36,700 nt of DNA from Burkholderiales bacterium (lineage in GTDB: Bacteria > Pseudomonadota > Gammaproteobacteria > Burkholderiales > Burkholderiaceae), in assembly GCA_947372535.1 (NCBI GenBank), contig CANBUA010000008.1:1-36700 (forward strand), written 5' to 3'. Under the pieces are notes generated by a model. That model was not told the origin of the DNA, made no database searches, and worked only from the letters and a program-made list of their open reading frames with translations. Every line of letters begins with the position of its first letter. The first letter of the stretch is position 1. The position numbers and the translations under genes are program-made. Below, in pieces: positions 17,621 to 25,090 of the stretch.

Positions 17621-18850
17621 TTATGCCGCCACCGCAGTCGGGCCGGGCTCGCCAAACATCAATTGATGACGGCGATCAGCCACATTCGTGCCTTCGCGGA
17701 TCAGCTTGAAGTAATAGCTGCCATCGGCCGTGTCGCCATACAGGCAGGCGCCTACCAGCTTGTCGTTCTGCACGACCAGCTTCTTGTAGACGCCGCTGAA
17801 GGGGTCGGTCAGCAAGATCTGCTCGGTGCCGTCGCCCCCCATGAAATTGCCGGCCGAGAACAAGTCGATGCCGGTCACCTTGAGCTTGGTCGAGACCTGC
17901 GAGCCCACGTAGCGTCCGATGCCAAACTGCGCCAGGTGGTTCGCGCACACCTTGCCTTGCTCGAACAGGGGCGCCACCAGGCCATAGGCAATGCCACGGT
18001 GGGCCGCGCATTCACCGACCGAGTAGATGCGCGGGTCGGTCACGGTTTGCATGGTGTCCGTCACGACGATGCCTCGGTTGCAGTGCAGCCCGATCTTCTC
18101 GGCCAGTTCCACATTGGGCCGCACGCCCACCGCCATCACCACCAAGTCGGCAGGCACTTCCAGGCCATCCTTGAACCGGATGGATTTGACGCGGCCAGCC
18201 TCGTCGCCGAGCATGTCCTGCGTCTGCGCCCCCATCAGGAACTTCAAGCCGCGCTCTTCCAGCGAGCGCTGCAGCATCTTGCTCGAGACCTCGTCCAACT
18301 GGCGTTCCATCAGCCACGGCATGACATGCACCACCGTCACGTCCATGCCGCGCAGCATCAGGCCGTTGGCCGCTTCCAGGCCCAGCAGGCCGCCGCCGAT
18401 GACCACCGCGTGCTTGTGCGTCTTGGCGGTCTCGATCATGTAGTGGGTGTCGGCGATGTCCCGGTAGGCGATCACGCCTTGCAGCGCCTTGCCAGGCACC
18501 GGCAGCATGAAGGGGTTCGAGCCTGTGGACAGCAGGAGCCGGTCATAGGCGGCCTCGGTGCCATCATCGGCGATCACCACGCGGCGCTTGCGATCGACAT
18601 CGATGATCTTCTTGTTCGTGTGCAGCGTGATGCCATGCTCGGCATACCAGGCCAGCGGATTGAGGATGATGTCGTCCACCGTTTGCTCGCCGGCCAGCAC
18701 GGGCGAGAGCATGATGCGGTTGTAATTGGGGTGGGGCTCGGCGCCGAACACCGTGATTTCATAGAGATCGGGCGATATTTTGAGCAGTTCCTCGAGGGTG
18801 CGCACGCCGGCCATGCCGTTGCCCACCATCACCAGCTTCATCTTCTTCAT
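17621..18850 (-). CDS. FAD/NADH electron-transfer protein of assimilatory nitrate reductase (NasC-like; NirB N-terminal type)
   Basis: A 409-residue flavoprotein predicted to carry electrons from NAD(P)H to NasA. The FAD-binding GNGMAG is at residues 10-15 and the NADH-binding IGGGLLGLEA at 151-160, followed by a rubredoxin-like C-terminal domain (GIDLFSAGNFMGG to HQLMFG) as in NirB. It aligns with roughly the first half of NADH-nitrite reductase NirB and stops before the BFD and sirohaem domains. Its size and its place beside nasA fit the Klebsiella NasC/Bacillus NasB role better than a broken nirB: the stop is clean and no remnant follows. First gene of the minus-strand operon, with a sigma-54-type promoter about 45 bp upstream. 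Confidence 0.85.
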   Translation of the reverse strand: MKKMKLVMVGNGMAGVRTLEELLKISPDLYEITVFGAEPHPNYNRIMLSPVLAGEQTVDDIILNPLAWYAEHGITLHTNKKIIDVDRKRRVVIADDGTEAAYDRLLLSTGSNPFMLPVPGKALQGVIAYRDIADTHYMIETAKTHKHAVVIGGGLLGLEAANGLMLRGMDVTVVHVMPWLMERQLDEVSSKMLQRSLEERGLKFLMGAQTQDMLGDEAGRVKSIRFKDGLEVPADLVVMAVGVRPNVELAEKIGLHCNRGIVVTDTMQTVTDPRIYSVGECAAHRGIAYGLVAPLFEQGKVCANHLAQFGIGRYVGSQVSTKLKVTGIDLFSAGNFMGGDGTEQILLTDPFSGVYKKLVVQNDKLVGACLYGDTADGSYYFKLIREGTNVADRRHQLMFGEPGPTAVAA

Positions 18851-18895
18851 GCGAATGCTCCACAGCGGAATGTCGAATCGTTATGACGGGGAGCA

Positions 18896-18911
18896 AGCAA
18901 GTCCGAGGCCA
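18896..18911 (-). promoter_or_regulatory. Sigma-54 (-24/-12) promoter for the nasC-nasA-ybiB operon
   Basis: On the minus strand the sequence reads TTGGCCTCGGACTTGCT. It has the invariant GG (18910-18909) and GC (18898-18897) at the required spacing, plus TGGC and TTGC as in the consensus TGGCACG-N4-TTGCW. The start site would be near 18885, leaving a leader of about 35 nt to ATG 18850. Two further promoters of this type lie in the same gene cluster. Confidence 0.65.
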
Positions 18912-18935
18912 ACGCGACCCACCAATGTGCCCTTT

Positions 18936-18965
18936 GTTCCGAGTTGGTGCGCACCGTCGCTGGGC
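18936..18965. promoter_or_regulatory. Two abutting NtrC-like sites between divergent nitrate genes
   Basis: GGTGC (18946-18950) and GCACC (18951-18955) stand back to back. Each is the perfect half of a GCACC-N5-GGTGC site whose other half matches 3 of 5 bases: GTTCC at 18936-18940 and TGGGC at 18961-18965. The pair lies about 50-80 bp upstream of the predicted nasC start site. Weaker than the dyad at 19003. Confidence 0.4.
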
Positions 18966-18977
18966 GTGAAAATTGCT
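18962..18977 (+). promoter_or_regulatory. Sigma-54-type promoter for the kinase/phosphatase gene
   Basis: GGGCGTGAAAATTGCT matches TGGCACG-N4-TTGCW, with GG at 18963-18964, GC at 18975-18976, a TTGCT block and G at the last -24 position. Predicted start near 18988, giving a leader of about 59 nt to ATG 19047. It is divergent from the nasC promoter. Confidence 0.55.
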
Positions 18978-19002
18978 GCCAAATGCCTCAAAGAATGAGT
19001 CA

Positions 19003-19019
19003 GGCACCGCCTTGGTGCC
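19003..19019. promoter_or_regulatory. NtrC-type dyad (GCACC-N5-GGTGC)
   Basis: GGCACC and GGTGCC are perfect 6-bp inverted arms around GCCTT. Spacing and core match the E. coli glnA NtrC sites (consensus TGCACCA-N3-TGGTGCA). It is centred about 126 bp upstream of the predicted nasC start site, a normal enhancer distance, but about +23 relative to the predicted kinase start. Confidence 0.6.
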
Positions 19020-19046
19020 ATGCGGTCGCTGAGGATCAACACAGAC

Positions 19047-20765
19047 ATGAGCTTTGAACTGGACGTGGGCCTGGCCTGCGAGCGTGGGCTGCGTGAACGC
19101 CTGGAAGACTTCGCAGCGGTGGCGCACCCGGCGCCCTATCAATTGGCCTATGGGGTGATCGCGGCCCTGGCCGATGGCGTCTCCAGCGGTGGCGGTGGCC
19201 TGGAAGCCGCTCAGAGCTCGGTGCTGGCCGTGGTCGGTGAGTACCACGCCACGCCTCCCACCTGGGACACCTCCGTCGCGCTGGACCGCCTGATCGGCGC
19301 CCACAACGCCTGGCTGACGGATCACAACCGGCGCAGGCAAATCTTCCGCGACGAGCCCCTGTCCATGACCACGCTCACCACATTGGTGCTGCGAGGCCAC
19401 GGCTACACCTTGGCGCATGTGGGCGACACGCGCGCTTGGCTGATTCGTGGCGGCGAATGCCTCCAACTGACCCAGGATCACACCATGGGCGGCGGCGAAT
19501 TCCAAAACGGTCTGACCCGCGCCATGGGCCTGGAAGATGCCGTGCGCGTGGATTACACCGAAGGCGATGTCCAGATGGGCGATGTCTTCGTGCTCACCAG
19601 CGATGGCGTCCATGGCGTGCTCAAGCGCAAGCAGATTGCAGCACTGGCCGCGCAGGGCTCAGCGCAGGAGGCCTGTGACGCCTTGGTCGCCAAAGCCCTG
19701 GCCGCGGGATCGCGGGACAACGCATCGGCCCTGGTGATGCGCGTCCAGGGCCTGGCCGGCGCCTTGCTGGAAGACGCCGAGCGCAAAGGCCGCCAGTTGC
19801 CCGTGCCGCCGCGTTGGTCGGATGGTCAGGTCGTCGATGGGCTCACGGTGCTCCACTTGGTGGCCAACAATGGCGTTCACCGCGTCTACAAGGTCCGTGA
19901 TGCCGGTGGCCATTTCCTGGCCTTGAAGACCCTGCACGAAGCGCGCGCCAGCGATCCGGAGGAGCGCGCCATGATGGCCCATGAGGCTTGGCTGGGTGCA
20001 CGCATCACCGAGCGGGATGCGCGGGGACTCATCCGCTCGATCGAGCCGCTCAACCCCAGTTGTTTCTACACCTTGTCGGCGTGGCAGGAGGGGCAGACCC
20101 TGCGTCAGTTGATGACCTCGCGCCGACAAGACGTGGCCGAGATACTGGAGGCCTTCATCGTCATCTGCCGCGCTGTGGGACGCTTGCATCAACATGGCGT
20201 GATTCACCGCGACATCAAGCCTGAAAACGTGCACCTGGGCCAGGATGGCCAATGGCGCCTGATCGACCTGGGGGTGGCCTTGTCAGGCCAGGAGCCCCGG
20301 GCCTTGCGCAGCCTGCACGCCGGCACGCCCAACTACATCAATCCCGAGCAATGGGGCGAAGACCTTGAGCTGGCGCAAGCCAACCCTCAGAGCGACCTCT
20401 ATGCCCTGGGCGTGACCTTGTACGAATGGCTGACCGGCAAGGTGCCCTATGGCGAGATCGAGCCCTACCAGTTGGGCCGCTTCCGGCGCGATCCCGCAGC
20501 GCCTTCGCGCCTGCGACCCGATGTGCCGATCTGGCTAGATCACATCGTGCTCAAAGCTGTGGCGCGTGATCACAAGCAGCGCTTCGAGACCGCTGAGGAA
20601 ATGCTGCTGGCGCTGGAGCGGGGCGCCTCGCGGCCATTGATCGCCGTGGGCGCCACGCCCTTCATGGCCCGTGACCCGGCCGCACTCTGGAAGATCGCCC
20701 TGGCCATCTCCCTGCTGTTCAACGCGCTGCTGGTTTATTGGCTGGTTTTTCTGCCGCATGCCTGA
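19047..20765 (+). CDS. Bifunctional PP2C-type phosphatase / Ser-Thr protein kinase with C-terminal membrane anchor
   Basis: A 572-residue fusion. The N-terminal PP2C domain (about 1-240) shows ALADGVSS with D43, TLAHVGDTRAW, VFVLTSDGVHG and GSRDNASALV. The kinase domain (about 260-535) shows the ATP lysine K294 (FLALKTL), catalytic HRDIKPEN with D389, DLG (D407) in place of DFG, and a GTPNYINPEQ activation segment. A single helix near the C-terminus (about 546-566) would anchor it with both domains in the cytoplasm. I chose ATG 19047, which has GAGGA upstream; an in-frame ATG at 19020 lacks a ribosome binding site and abuts the NtrC-type dyad. Homologs accompany nasA/narK genes in Pseudomonas and Burkholderiales, so a role in nitrate assimilation is likely; its target is unknown to me. 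Confidence 0.88.
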   Translation: MSFELDVGLACERGLRERLEDFAAVAHPAPYQLAYGVIAALADGVSSGGGGLEAAQSSVLAVVGEYHATPPTWDTSVALDRLIGAHNAWLTDHNRRRQIFRDEPLSMTTLTTLVLRGHGYTLAHVGDTRAWLIRGGECLQLTQDHTMGGGEFQNGLTRAMGLEDAVRVDYTEGDVQMGDVFVLTSDGVHGVLKRKQIAALAAQGSAQEACDALVAKALAAGSRDNASALVMRVQGLAGALLEDAERKGRQLPVPPRWSDGQVVDGLTVLHLVANNGVHRVYKVRDAGGHFLALKTLHEARASDPEERAMMAHEAWLGARITERDARGLIRSIEPLNPSCFYTLSAWQEGQTLRQLMTSRRQDVAEILEAFIVICRAVGRLHQHGVIHRDIKPENVHLGQDGQWRLIDLGVALSGQEPRALRSLHAGTPNYINPEQWGEDLELAQANPQSDLYALGVTLYEWLTGKVPYGEIEPYQLGRFRRDPAAPSRLRPDVPIWLDHIVLKAVARDHKQRFETAEEMLLALERGASRPLIAVGATPFMARDPAALWKIALAISLLFNALLVYWLVFLPHA

Positions 20766-20768
20766 GGC

Positions 20769-20808
20769 GCCGGGATGTCACCGTCAGCACAGACGGTGTC
20801 GCCCCGGC
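20769..20808. terminator. Long two-part hairpin between converging kinase and narK genes
   Basis: CACCGTC and GACGGTG (7 bp) enclose a 6-base loop. Outside them, beyond 4-base internal loops, GCCGGG pairs with CCCGGC. It fills most of the 51-bp gap between the two stops and probably ends transcription from both sides; there is no clear T-run. Confidence 0.6.
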
Positions 20809-20816
20809 ATGGGCCA

Positions 20817-22082
20817 TCAAGCCCGGCGGCCCAACTGAACTTGACCGCCAGCCAGTGCAGCGCCCATGGCATGGCTGCGCGCCCGCCCACCCTTTTCAGC
20901 CCAGGTGCGCGTCCAGCGGATCTGCATGATGCGCATCATCACCAGGATGACGACGGCCAGCCCCGCGAAGACGAAAAAGCCCCCGGCGTAAGAGCCGAAG
21001 TTTTGCTTGGACAGGCCCATGGCGTTGGGCACCAGGCCGCCGCCCAGCGCACCGATTTCGCCGATCATCGAGCCGGCCACGGCGGTGCTCAGGGGCCAAC
21101 GCAGCGGCACCAGCTGAAAGAGCGCGCCATTGCCTGCCCCCAGTGCCGCGAAGCAGACGATCAGCAGCAGGGTGGTCAAGGGCAGTGAGCCGGTGCTCAG
21201 CCCGCACAGCGTCAAGGTGATGGCCACGGTGATCAGCACGGTGGTCAGGGTGTTCACGCCGCCCCAGCGGTCCGAGATCCAGCCGCCCATGATGCGCATG
21301 GCCGCGCCCATGAAGGCCGCCAGCATGGTCAACTGACCAGCTTGCACCTTGCTGACATGGAACTGGTCGTAGTAGTAGGACGGCAGGAAAGTGGTCAGCC
21401 CGATGAAGCCGCCAAAGGTGATCGCGTAGATCAGGCTGAACGACCAGCCATCCTTCTCGAACAGGCAGGCGATGTGCTCGCGGAATGAGGCATGTGTATC
21501 CAGATCGGGCGGCTCCTTGGCCAGCACGATCATGACCAGCATGGGGATGGCGATGGCGCCGGCCGCCAGGCCATACACCGTTTGCCAACCGAAGGCCTGG
21601 GCCAGCGGGGGTGCGATGAGCACCGACACCGCCGTGCCCACGTTGCCCGCGCCGACCAAGCCCATCGCCAGGCCCTTGTGCCTGGGCGGGAAAGAGCCCG
21701 AACCCAGCGACAGCGCCACGCCGAAGCTCGCCCCCGCGATGCCCAGCAGCACGCCCATGGCCAGCAGATCGTTGAAGCTTTTGACGTACACGAAGCCGAA
21801 CAGCATGGCCACGGCAATCAGCGCCATCTCCACCAAGGTGGCGTGTTTGCGCCCAATGTACTGAGCCAGGATGCCCAGCGGAAAGCGCATCAGCGCGCCT
21901 GCAAAGATGGGCACCGACAGCATCAACCCTTTCTGCGCAGGCGTGAGGTTGTAGGCCTCCGAGATGAACGGTGCCATGGCGCCATTGAGCACCCAGATGC
22001 AGCACGAGAACGCGAAATACAGAAACGCCGCGAACAGCGTGGGCGAATGCCCGGACTTGAAAAAGCCAGTTGGTGTCGTCAT
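20817..22082 (-). CDS. narK: NarK-family nitrate/nitrite transporter (MFS)
   Basis: A 421-residue, 12-helix major facilitator protein taking up nitrate for assimilation. The nitrate signature is present in helix 5 (GLVGAGNVGTAVSVL) with a second Gly-rich block near GEIGALGGGLVPNAMG in the later helices. The loop between helices 2 and 3 has the MFS-type sequence LAQYIGRKHA. ATG 22082 begins MTTPTGFFKSGHSPTLFAAFLYFA, a usual NarK start. The gene converges on the kinase/phosphatase gene and has its own sigma-54-type promoter and NtrC-like site upstream. Direction of transport (uptake) is inferred from linkage to assimilatory rather than respiratory reductase. Confidence 0.9.
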   Translation of the reverse strand: MTTPTGFFKSGHSPTLFAAFLYFAFSCCIWVLNGAMAPFISEAYNLTPAQKGLMLSVPIFAGALMRFPLGILAQYIGRKHATLVEMALIAVAMLFGFVYVKSFNDLLAMGVLLGIAGASFGVALSLGSGSFPPRHKGLAMGLVGAGNVGTAVSVLIAPPLAQAFGWQTVYGLAAGAIAIPMLVMIVLAKEPPDLDTHASFREHIACLFEKDGWSFSLIYAITFGGFIGLTTFLPSYYYDQFHVSKVQAGQLTMLAAFMGAAMRIMGGWISDRWGGVNTLTTVLITVAITLTLCGLSTGSLPLTTLLLIVCFAALGAGNGALFQLVPLRWPLSTAVAGSMIGEIGALGGGLVPNAMGLSKQNFGSYAGGFFVFAGLAVVILVMMRIMQIRWTRTWAEKGGRARSHAMGAALAGGQVQLGRRA

Positions 22083-22147
22083 GAATGAGCCTCAGCGAAA
22101 TTGATGCGCACCATCGTGGGCGCGCAACTTTGTTGTGGCTCCCATCA

Positions 22148-22163
22148 AGCGAAGATCATGCCA
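22148..22163 (-). promoter_or_regulatory. Sigma-54 (-24/-12) promoter for narK
   Basis: The minus strand reads CTGGCATGATCTTCGCT: GG at 22162-22161 and GC at 22150-22149, with TGGCA-G at -24 and T-GCT at -12. Only the usual TTGC is changed, to TCGC. The predicted start is near 22137, about 55 nt upstream of the narK ATG. Confidence 0.6.
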
Positions 22164-22180
22164 GGAGCTGGTGCTTGGCT

Positions 22181-22195
22181 GCACCGATCTTGTGC
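22181..22195. promoter_or_regulatory. NtrC-like site upstream of narK
   Basis: GCACC-GATCT-TGTGC matches GCACC-N5-GGTGC at 9 of 10 half-site bases. It is centred about 50 bp upstream of the predicted narK start. A GGTGC at 22170-22174 lies next to it in inverted orientation. Confidence 0.5.
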
Positions 22196-22291
22196 GTCAA
22201 TCAAGCCGGGGATCGGATCTTGCGAGGGCCATCGCATGCGGCAGCGCCTCCCGGCGATGAGCGACAATTGCGCCCGAGAACAGGAGATTTC

Positions 22292-22861
22292 ATGAGCATC
22301 AAGTCAGACCGTTGGATTCGCCAGATGGCGCAGGAGCACGGCATGATCGAGCCCTTCGAGCCGGGCCAAGTCCGCACCTCGGCTGATGGCCAAAAGATTG
22401 TCAGCTACGGCACCAGCAGTTACGGCTACGACATCCGTTGCGCCGACGAATTCAAGATCTTTACCAACATTCACTCGACGGTCGTTGACCCGAAGAATTT
22501 CGACGAAAAGAGCTTCGTTGATTTGAAGAGCGACGTCTGCATCATTCCGCCCAACAGTTTTGCACTGGCGCGGACCATGGAGTACTTTCGCATTCCCCGC
22601 AGCGTGCTGACCATTTGCCTGGGCAAAAGCACCTACGCCCGCTGCGGCATCATCGTCAACGTGACGCCGTTCGAGCCTGAATGGGAAGGCTACGTCACGC
22701 TGGAGTTCAGCAACACCACACCGCTGCCGGCCAAGATCTATGCGGGCGAAGGATGTGCACAAGTGCTCTTTTTTGAAAGCGACGAAGTGTGCGAAACCAG
22801 TTACCGTGACCGAGGTGGCAAATATCAGGGGCAAACCGGCGTCACATTGCCTAAAACCTGA
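22292..22861 (+). CDS. dcd: dCTP deaminase
   Basis: Cytoplasmic homotrimeric enzyme converting dCTP to dUTP for thymidylate synthesis. At 189 residues it has the normal length. Family blocks run from [22 protein letters not shown] through [20 protein letters not shown] and [20 protein letters not shown] to the dUTPase-like [18 protein letters not shown]. The catalytic Glu is in that last block. The C-terminus ends [12 protein letters not shown] as in other proteobacterial Dcd proteins. ATG 22292 is preceded by CAGGAGA at ideal spacing. Divergent from narK; no sign of nitrogen control on this side. Confidence 0.95.
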   Translation: MSIKSDRWIRQMAQEHGMIEPFEPGQVRTSADGQKIVSYGTSSYGYDIRCADEFKIFTNIHSTVVDPKNFDEKSFVDLKSDVCIIPPNSFALARTMEYFRIPRSVLTICLGKSTYARCGIIVNVTPFEPEWEGYVTLEFSNTTPLPAKIYAGEGCAQVLFFESDEVCETSYRDRGGKYQGQTGVTLPKT

Positions 22862-23126
22862 ACATCGACGGTCGAAAAAGGGTGACACCCACTCACATCA
22901 AGGATGGCCATGGCAGTTCCATACGTTAGGATGTAAGGTTGTATTGAGTGCTTCGGCACGCTTTGATCGTCACATGGATCAGTAGTCCCATTATCATGGG
23001 AGTGCTAGAAAAAATCCGGTGAGTGAGCAAAGCTGTAAGGTCACACAGAAGTCGTCATTGGCTTCAGGGAGGGGGTGGTCGTGTATCAATGCTCTTGTAG
23101 TACTTTTTTGTCTGGGCCCAACCCCC
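22862..23126. other. 265-bp non-coding gap with small dyads
   Basis: Less GC-rich than its surroundings. It holds a small hairpin GTGC-TTCG-GCAC (22948-22959), possibly the dcd terminator, and a dyad TCCCAT-TATC-ATGGGA (22986-23001) that could be an operator for the gene downstream. An open frame extends back to 23019 in front of the DUF1801 gene, but that part shows no family similarity. Confidence 0.4.
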
Positions 23127-23501
23127 ATGCGCCGACCGCTTCAATCTCCTGCGTTGATCAACGCCTTCTATGACAGTGTCAGACCTGAGCAACGAGAATC
23201 CGCTCAGGTTATTCAGAAGGTCATCCTTGCTACCGCCCCGCAACTCCGCCCCGAAGTGAAGTGGGGCAACATCGTCTATACAAACGACGGTGACAACCTC
23301 CTGGCTGTGGTGCTGTTCAAGGCCAACGCCCACCTCCAAGTGTTCAATGGCGTGTTGCTGCTGAGCGACTTTCCCGAGCTTCAGGGCGCGGGCAAAGGGA
23401 TGCGACACGTGAAATTCCGCTACCGTCAACCCATTGATGAAAAGCTGATCGCCGAGCTCACGCAGGCCAGCATCGATGCGTGGGGGCGTTCCTTGCGTTA
23501 G
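23127..23501 (+). CDS. DUF1801-domain (YdhG-like) protein
   Basis: A 124-residue cytoplasmic protein of the DUF1801 family, a small alpha/beta fold of unknown biochemical role. Visible family features are the early helix INAFYDSVRPEQRESAQVIQKVILATAPQ, the strand VKWGNIVYTNDGDNLLAVVLF, and the late block MRHVKFRYRQPIDEKLIAELTQASI. I chose ATG 23127 because recognisable sequence starts just after it. An upstream in-frame start at 23019 would add 36 residues that look like translated leader, and no start has a convincing ribosome binding site. It lies between dcd and the PHP phosphatase, with a gap of about 70 bp to the latter. Confidence 0.65.
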   Translation: MRRPLQSPALINAFYDSVRPEQRESAQVIQKVILATAPQLRPEVKWGNIVYTNDGDNLLAVVLFKANAHLQVFNGVLLLSDFPELQGAGKGMRHVKFRYRQPIDEKLIAELTQASIDAWGRSLR

Positions 23502-23574
23502 GGTTTTTCACGCTCCAGGCTGTGCATTTCCCCCCGGCTTTCTACAATCGGACACAGTGACCACAGCTTCTCCC

Positions 23575-24432
23575 ATGCACCTCGTCAACGCCGACCTCCA
23601 TTGCCACTCCAACGTGTCCGATGGGACGCTGGCGCCTGAGGCTGTGGCCGCTCGCGCACACCGCAATGGGGTGGAGTTGTGGGCCTTGACCGACCACGAT
23701 GAGATCGGTGGGCAGGCGCGAGCCATGGAGGCGGCGCTTGGCCTGGGCATGTCCTATCTCACGGGCTCCGAAATCTCTGTCAGTTTTGCGCACCAGACGG
23801 TGCACATCGTGGGCTTGGGTTTCGATGCGCAACACCCGGACCTGGTCCAGGGCTTGGCCGACACGCGTGGTGGCCGGGAGCGGCGCGCGCATGACATGGC
23901 CGATGGTCTGGCCAAGGTCGGCATCGAAGGGGCTTTTGAAGGCGCGCTGAAGTACGTCGGCAATCCTGATCTAATTTCGCGCACCCATTTCGCGCGTTAT
24001 CTGGTCGAAAAAGGCATCTGCCACGACACACACGATGTGTTCAAGCGCTACCTCACGGAGGGCAAGCCCGGTTTCGTCGAGCACCGCTGGGCCAGCCTGA
24101 GCGATGCCGTGCGCTGGATCACTCACGCCGGTGGCATTGCCGTCATCGCCCACCCCGGGCGCTACAACTTCACGCCCAACGAGGAGTACGCGCTCTTCAC
24201 TGAGTTCAAAGGCCATGGCGGGCAGGGCGTCGAGGTGGTCACGGGCAGCCATTCTCCTGCGGAGTATGTCAAGTACGCCGACATGGCCATCGAGTTCGAC
24301 ATGCTGGCCTCGCGTGGCTCGGATTTCCACGATCCAGCCGAAAGCCACACCGACCTGGGCACCTTGCCCGATTTGCCCGGACGCCTGACGCCCGTGTGGG
24401 AAGCGCTCGCGCACCGCGTGGCCCATCCCTGA
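23575..24432 (+). CDS. PHP-domain 3',5'-nucleoside bisphosphate phosphatase (RNase AM / TrpH type)
   Basis: A 285-residue metal-dependent phosphoesterase. PHP metal ligands are visible: DLHCHSNVSDGTL near the N-terminus, ALTDHDEIGG (about residues 38-47), then GSEIS, VIAHPGRY and SRGSDFHDPAE in the C-terminal half. In E. coli the ortholog hydrolyses 3',5'-bisphosphonucleosides and trims the 5' ends of rRNAs. ATG 23575 starts at MHLVNADLHCHS; an in-frame GTG at 23557 is also possible. It is followed 31 bp later by yciO, the same neighbour as in E. coli (yciV-yciO), which supports the call. Confidence 0.88.
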   Translation: MHLVNADLHCHSNVSDGTLAPEAVAARAHRNGVELWALTDHDEIGGQARAMEAALGLGMSYLTGSEISVSFAHQTVHIVGLGFDAQHPDLVQGLADTRGGRERRAHDMADGLAKVGIEGAFEGALKYVGNPDLISRTHFARYLVEKGICHDTHDVFKRYLTEGKPGFVEHRWASLSDAVRWITHAGGIAVIAHPGRYNFTPNEEYALFTEFKGHGGQGVEVVTGSHSPAEYVKYADMAIEFDMLASRGSDFHDPAESHTDLGTLPDLPGRLTPVWEALAHRVAHP

Positions 24433-24463
24433 CCAGCACGCTTGATTCTGATCCGCGGGTCCC

Positions 24464-25090
24464 ATGTCGCAATACTTTGAAGTTCATCCCGAACAGCCGC
24501 AACTTCGCCTGCTCAAGCAGGCCGCAGCCCTGATCGAACAAGGCGGCGTGGCGGCCGTGCCCACCGACTCCAGTTATGCGCTGGTCTGCCACCTCGATGA
24601 CAAGGGGGCGGTGGATGCGCTGCGCCGCATCCGGGGCGTCGATGAGCGCCATCACCTGACCCTGCTGTGCCGCGATCTGTCGGAGCTGGCCAACTACGCA
24701 CGCGTGGACAACCAGCAATATCGTTTGCTCAAGCTGGGCACACCAGGGCCGTTCACCTTCATCCTGGAAGCCACCCGCGAGGTGCCCAGGCGGGTATCGC
24801 ATCCGTCGCGGCGAACCATCGGGCTGCGCGTGCCCGATCACCCTGTGATCAAGACCTTGCTTGAATTCATGGGGCAGCCTTTGCTGGCGTCGACCCTGAT
24901 CATGCCGGGTGAAGCGCTGGCCCTGAACGATGCCCACGAGATCCGCGAGCGCTTGCAAAAGCAGATTTGCGCGGTGATCGACTCGGGCGCTTGCCACTTA
25001 GAACCCACCACGGTCGTGGATCTGACGCAGGCGGCCCCAGCCATCATTCGACTGGGGCGGGGCGACCCCTCAAGGCTGGGCTTGTCCTGA
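24464..25090 (+). CDS. yciO: YciO, YrdC/Sua5-domain protein
   Basis: A 208-residue member of the threonylcarbamoyl-AMP synthase superfamily. It matches E. coli YciO closely at the start (MSQYFEVHPEQPQLRL against MSQFFYIHPDNPQQRL), in PTDSSYAL, CRDLSELA.Y, TPGPFTFIL, EVPRRVSHPSRRTIGLRVP and PTTVVDLT. The Ser-x-Asn motif typical of catalytic TsaC/Sua5 is replaced by STLIMPGE, and the usual Lys-Arg (KRxxxxP) stretch is not evident. It is therefore probably not the main t6A enzyme. It follows the PHP phosphatase gene by 31 bp and its 3' end overlaps the convergent glutaredoxin gene by 21 bp. Confidence 0.88.
   Translation: MSQYFEVHPEQPQLRLLKQAAALIEQGGVAAVPTDSSYALVCHLDDKGAVDALRRIRGVDERHHLTLLCRDLSELANYARVDNQQYRLLKLGTPGPFTFILEATREVPRRVSHPSRRTIGLRVPDHPVIKTLLEFMGQPLLASTLIMPGEALALNDAHEIRERLQKQICAVIDSGACHLEPTTVVDLTQAAPAIIRLGRGDPSRLGLS

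Noticed and set aside
17621..18850. Reading the FAD protein as a truncated nirB pseudogene
   Set aside because: The stop follows a complete domain, no nirB remnant is found after it, and the size and neighbour match NasC/NasB-type electron-transfer proteins.
22108..22122. Further NtrC-like sequence GCACC-N5-GGGCG before narK
   Set aside because: Only one half-site fits (2 of 5 in the other), and it lies downstream of the predicted start.
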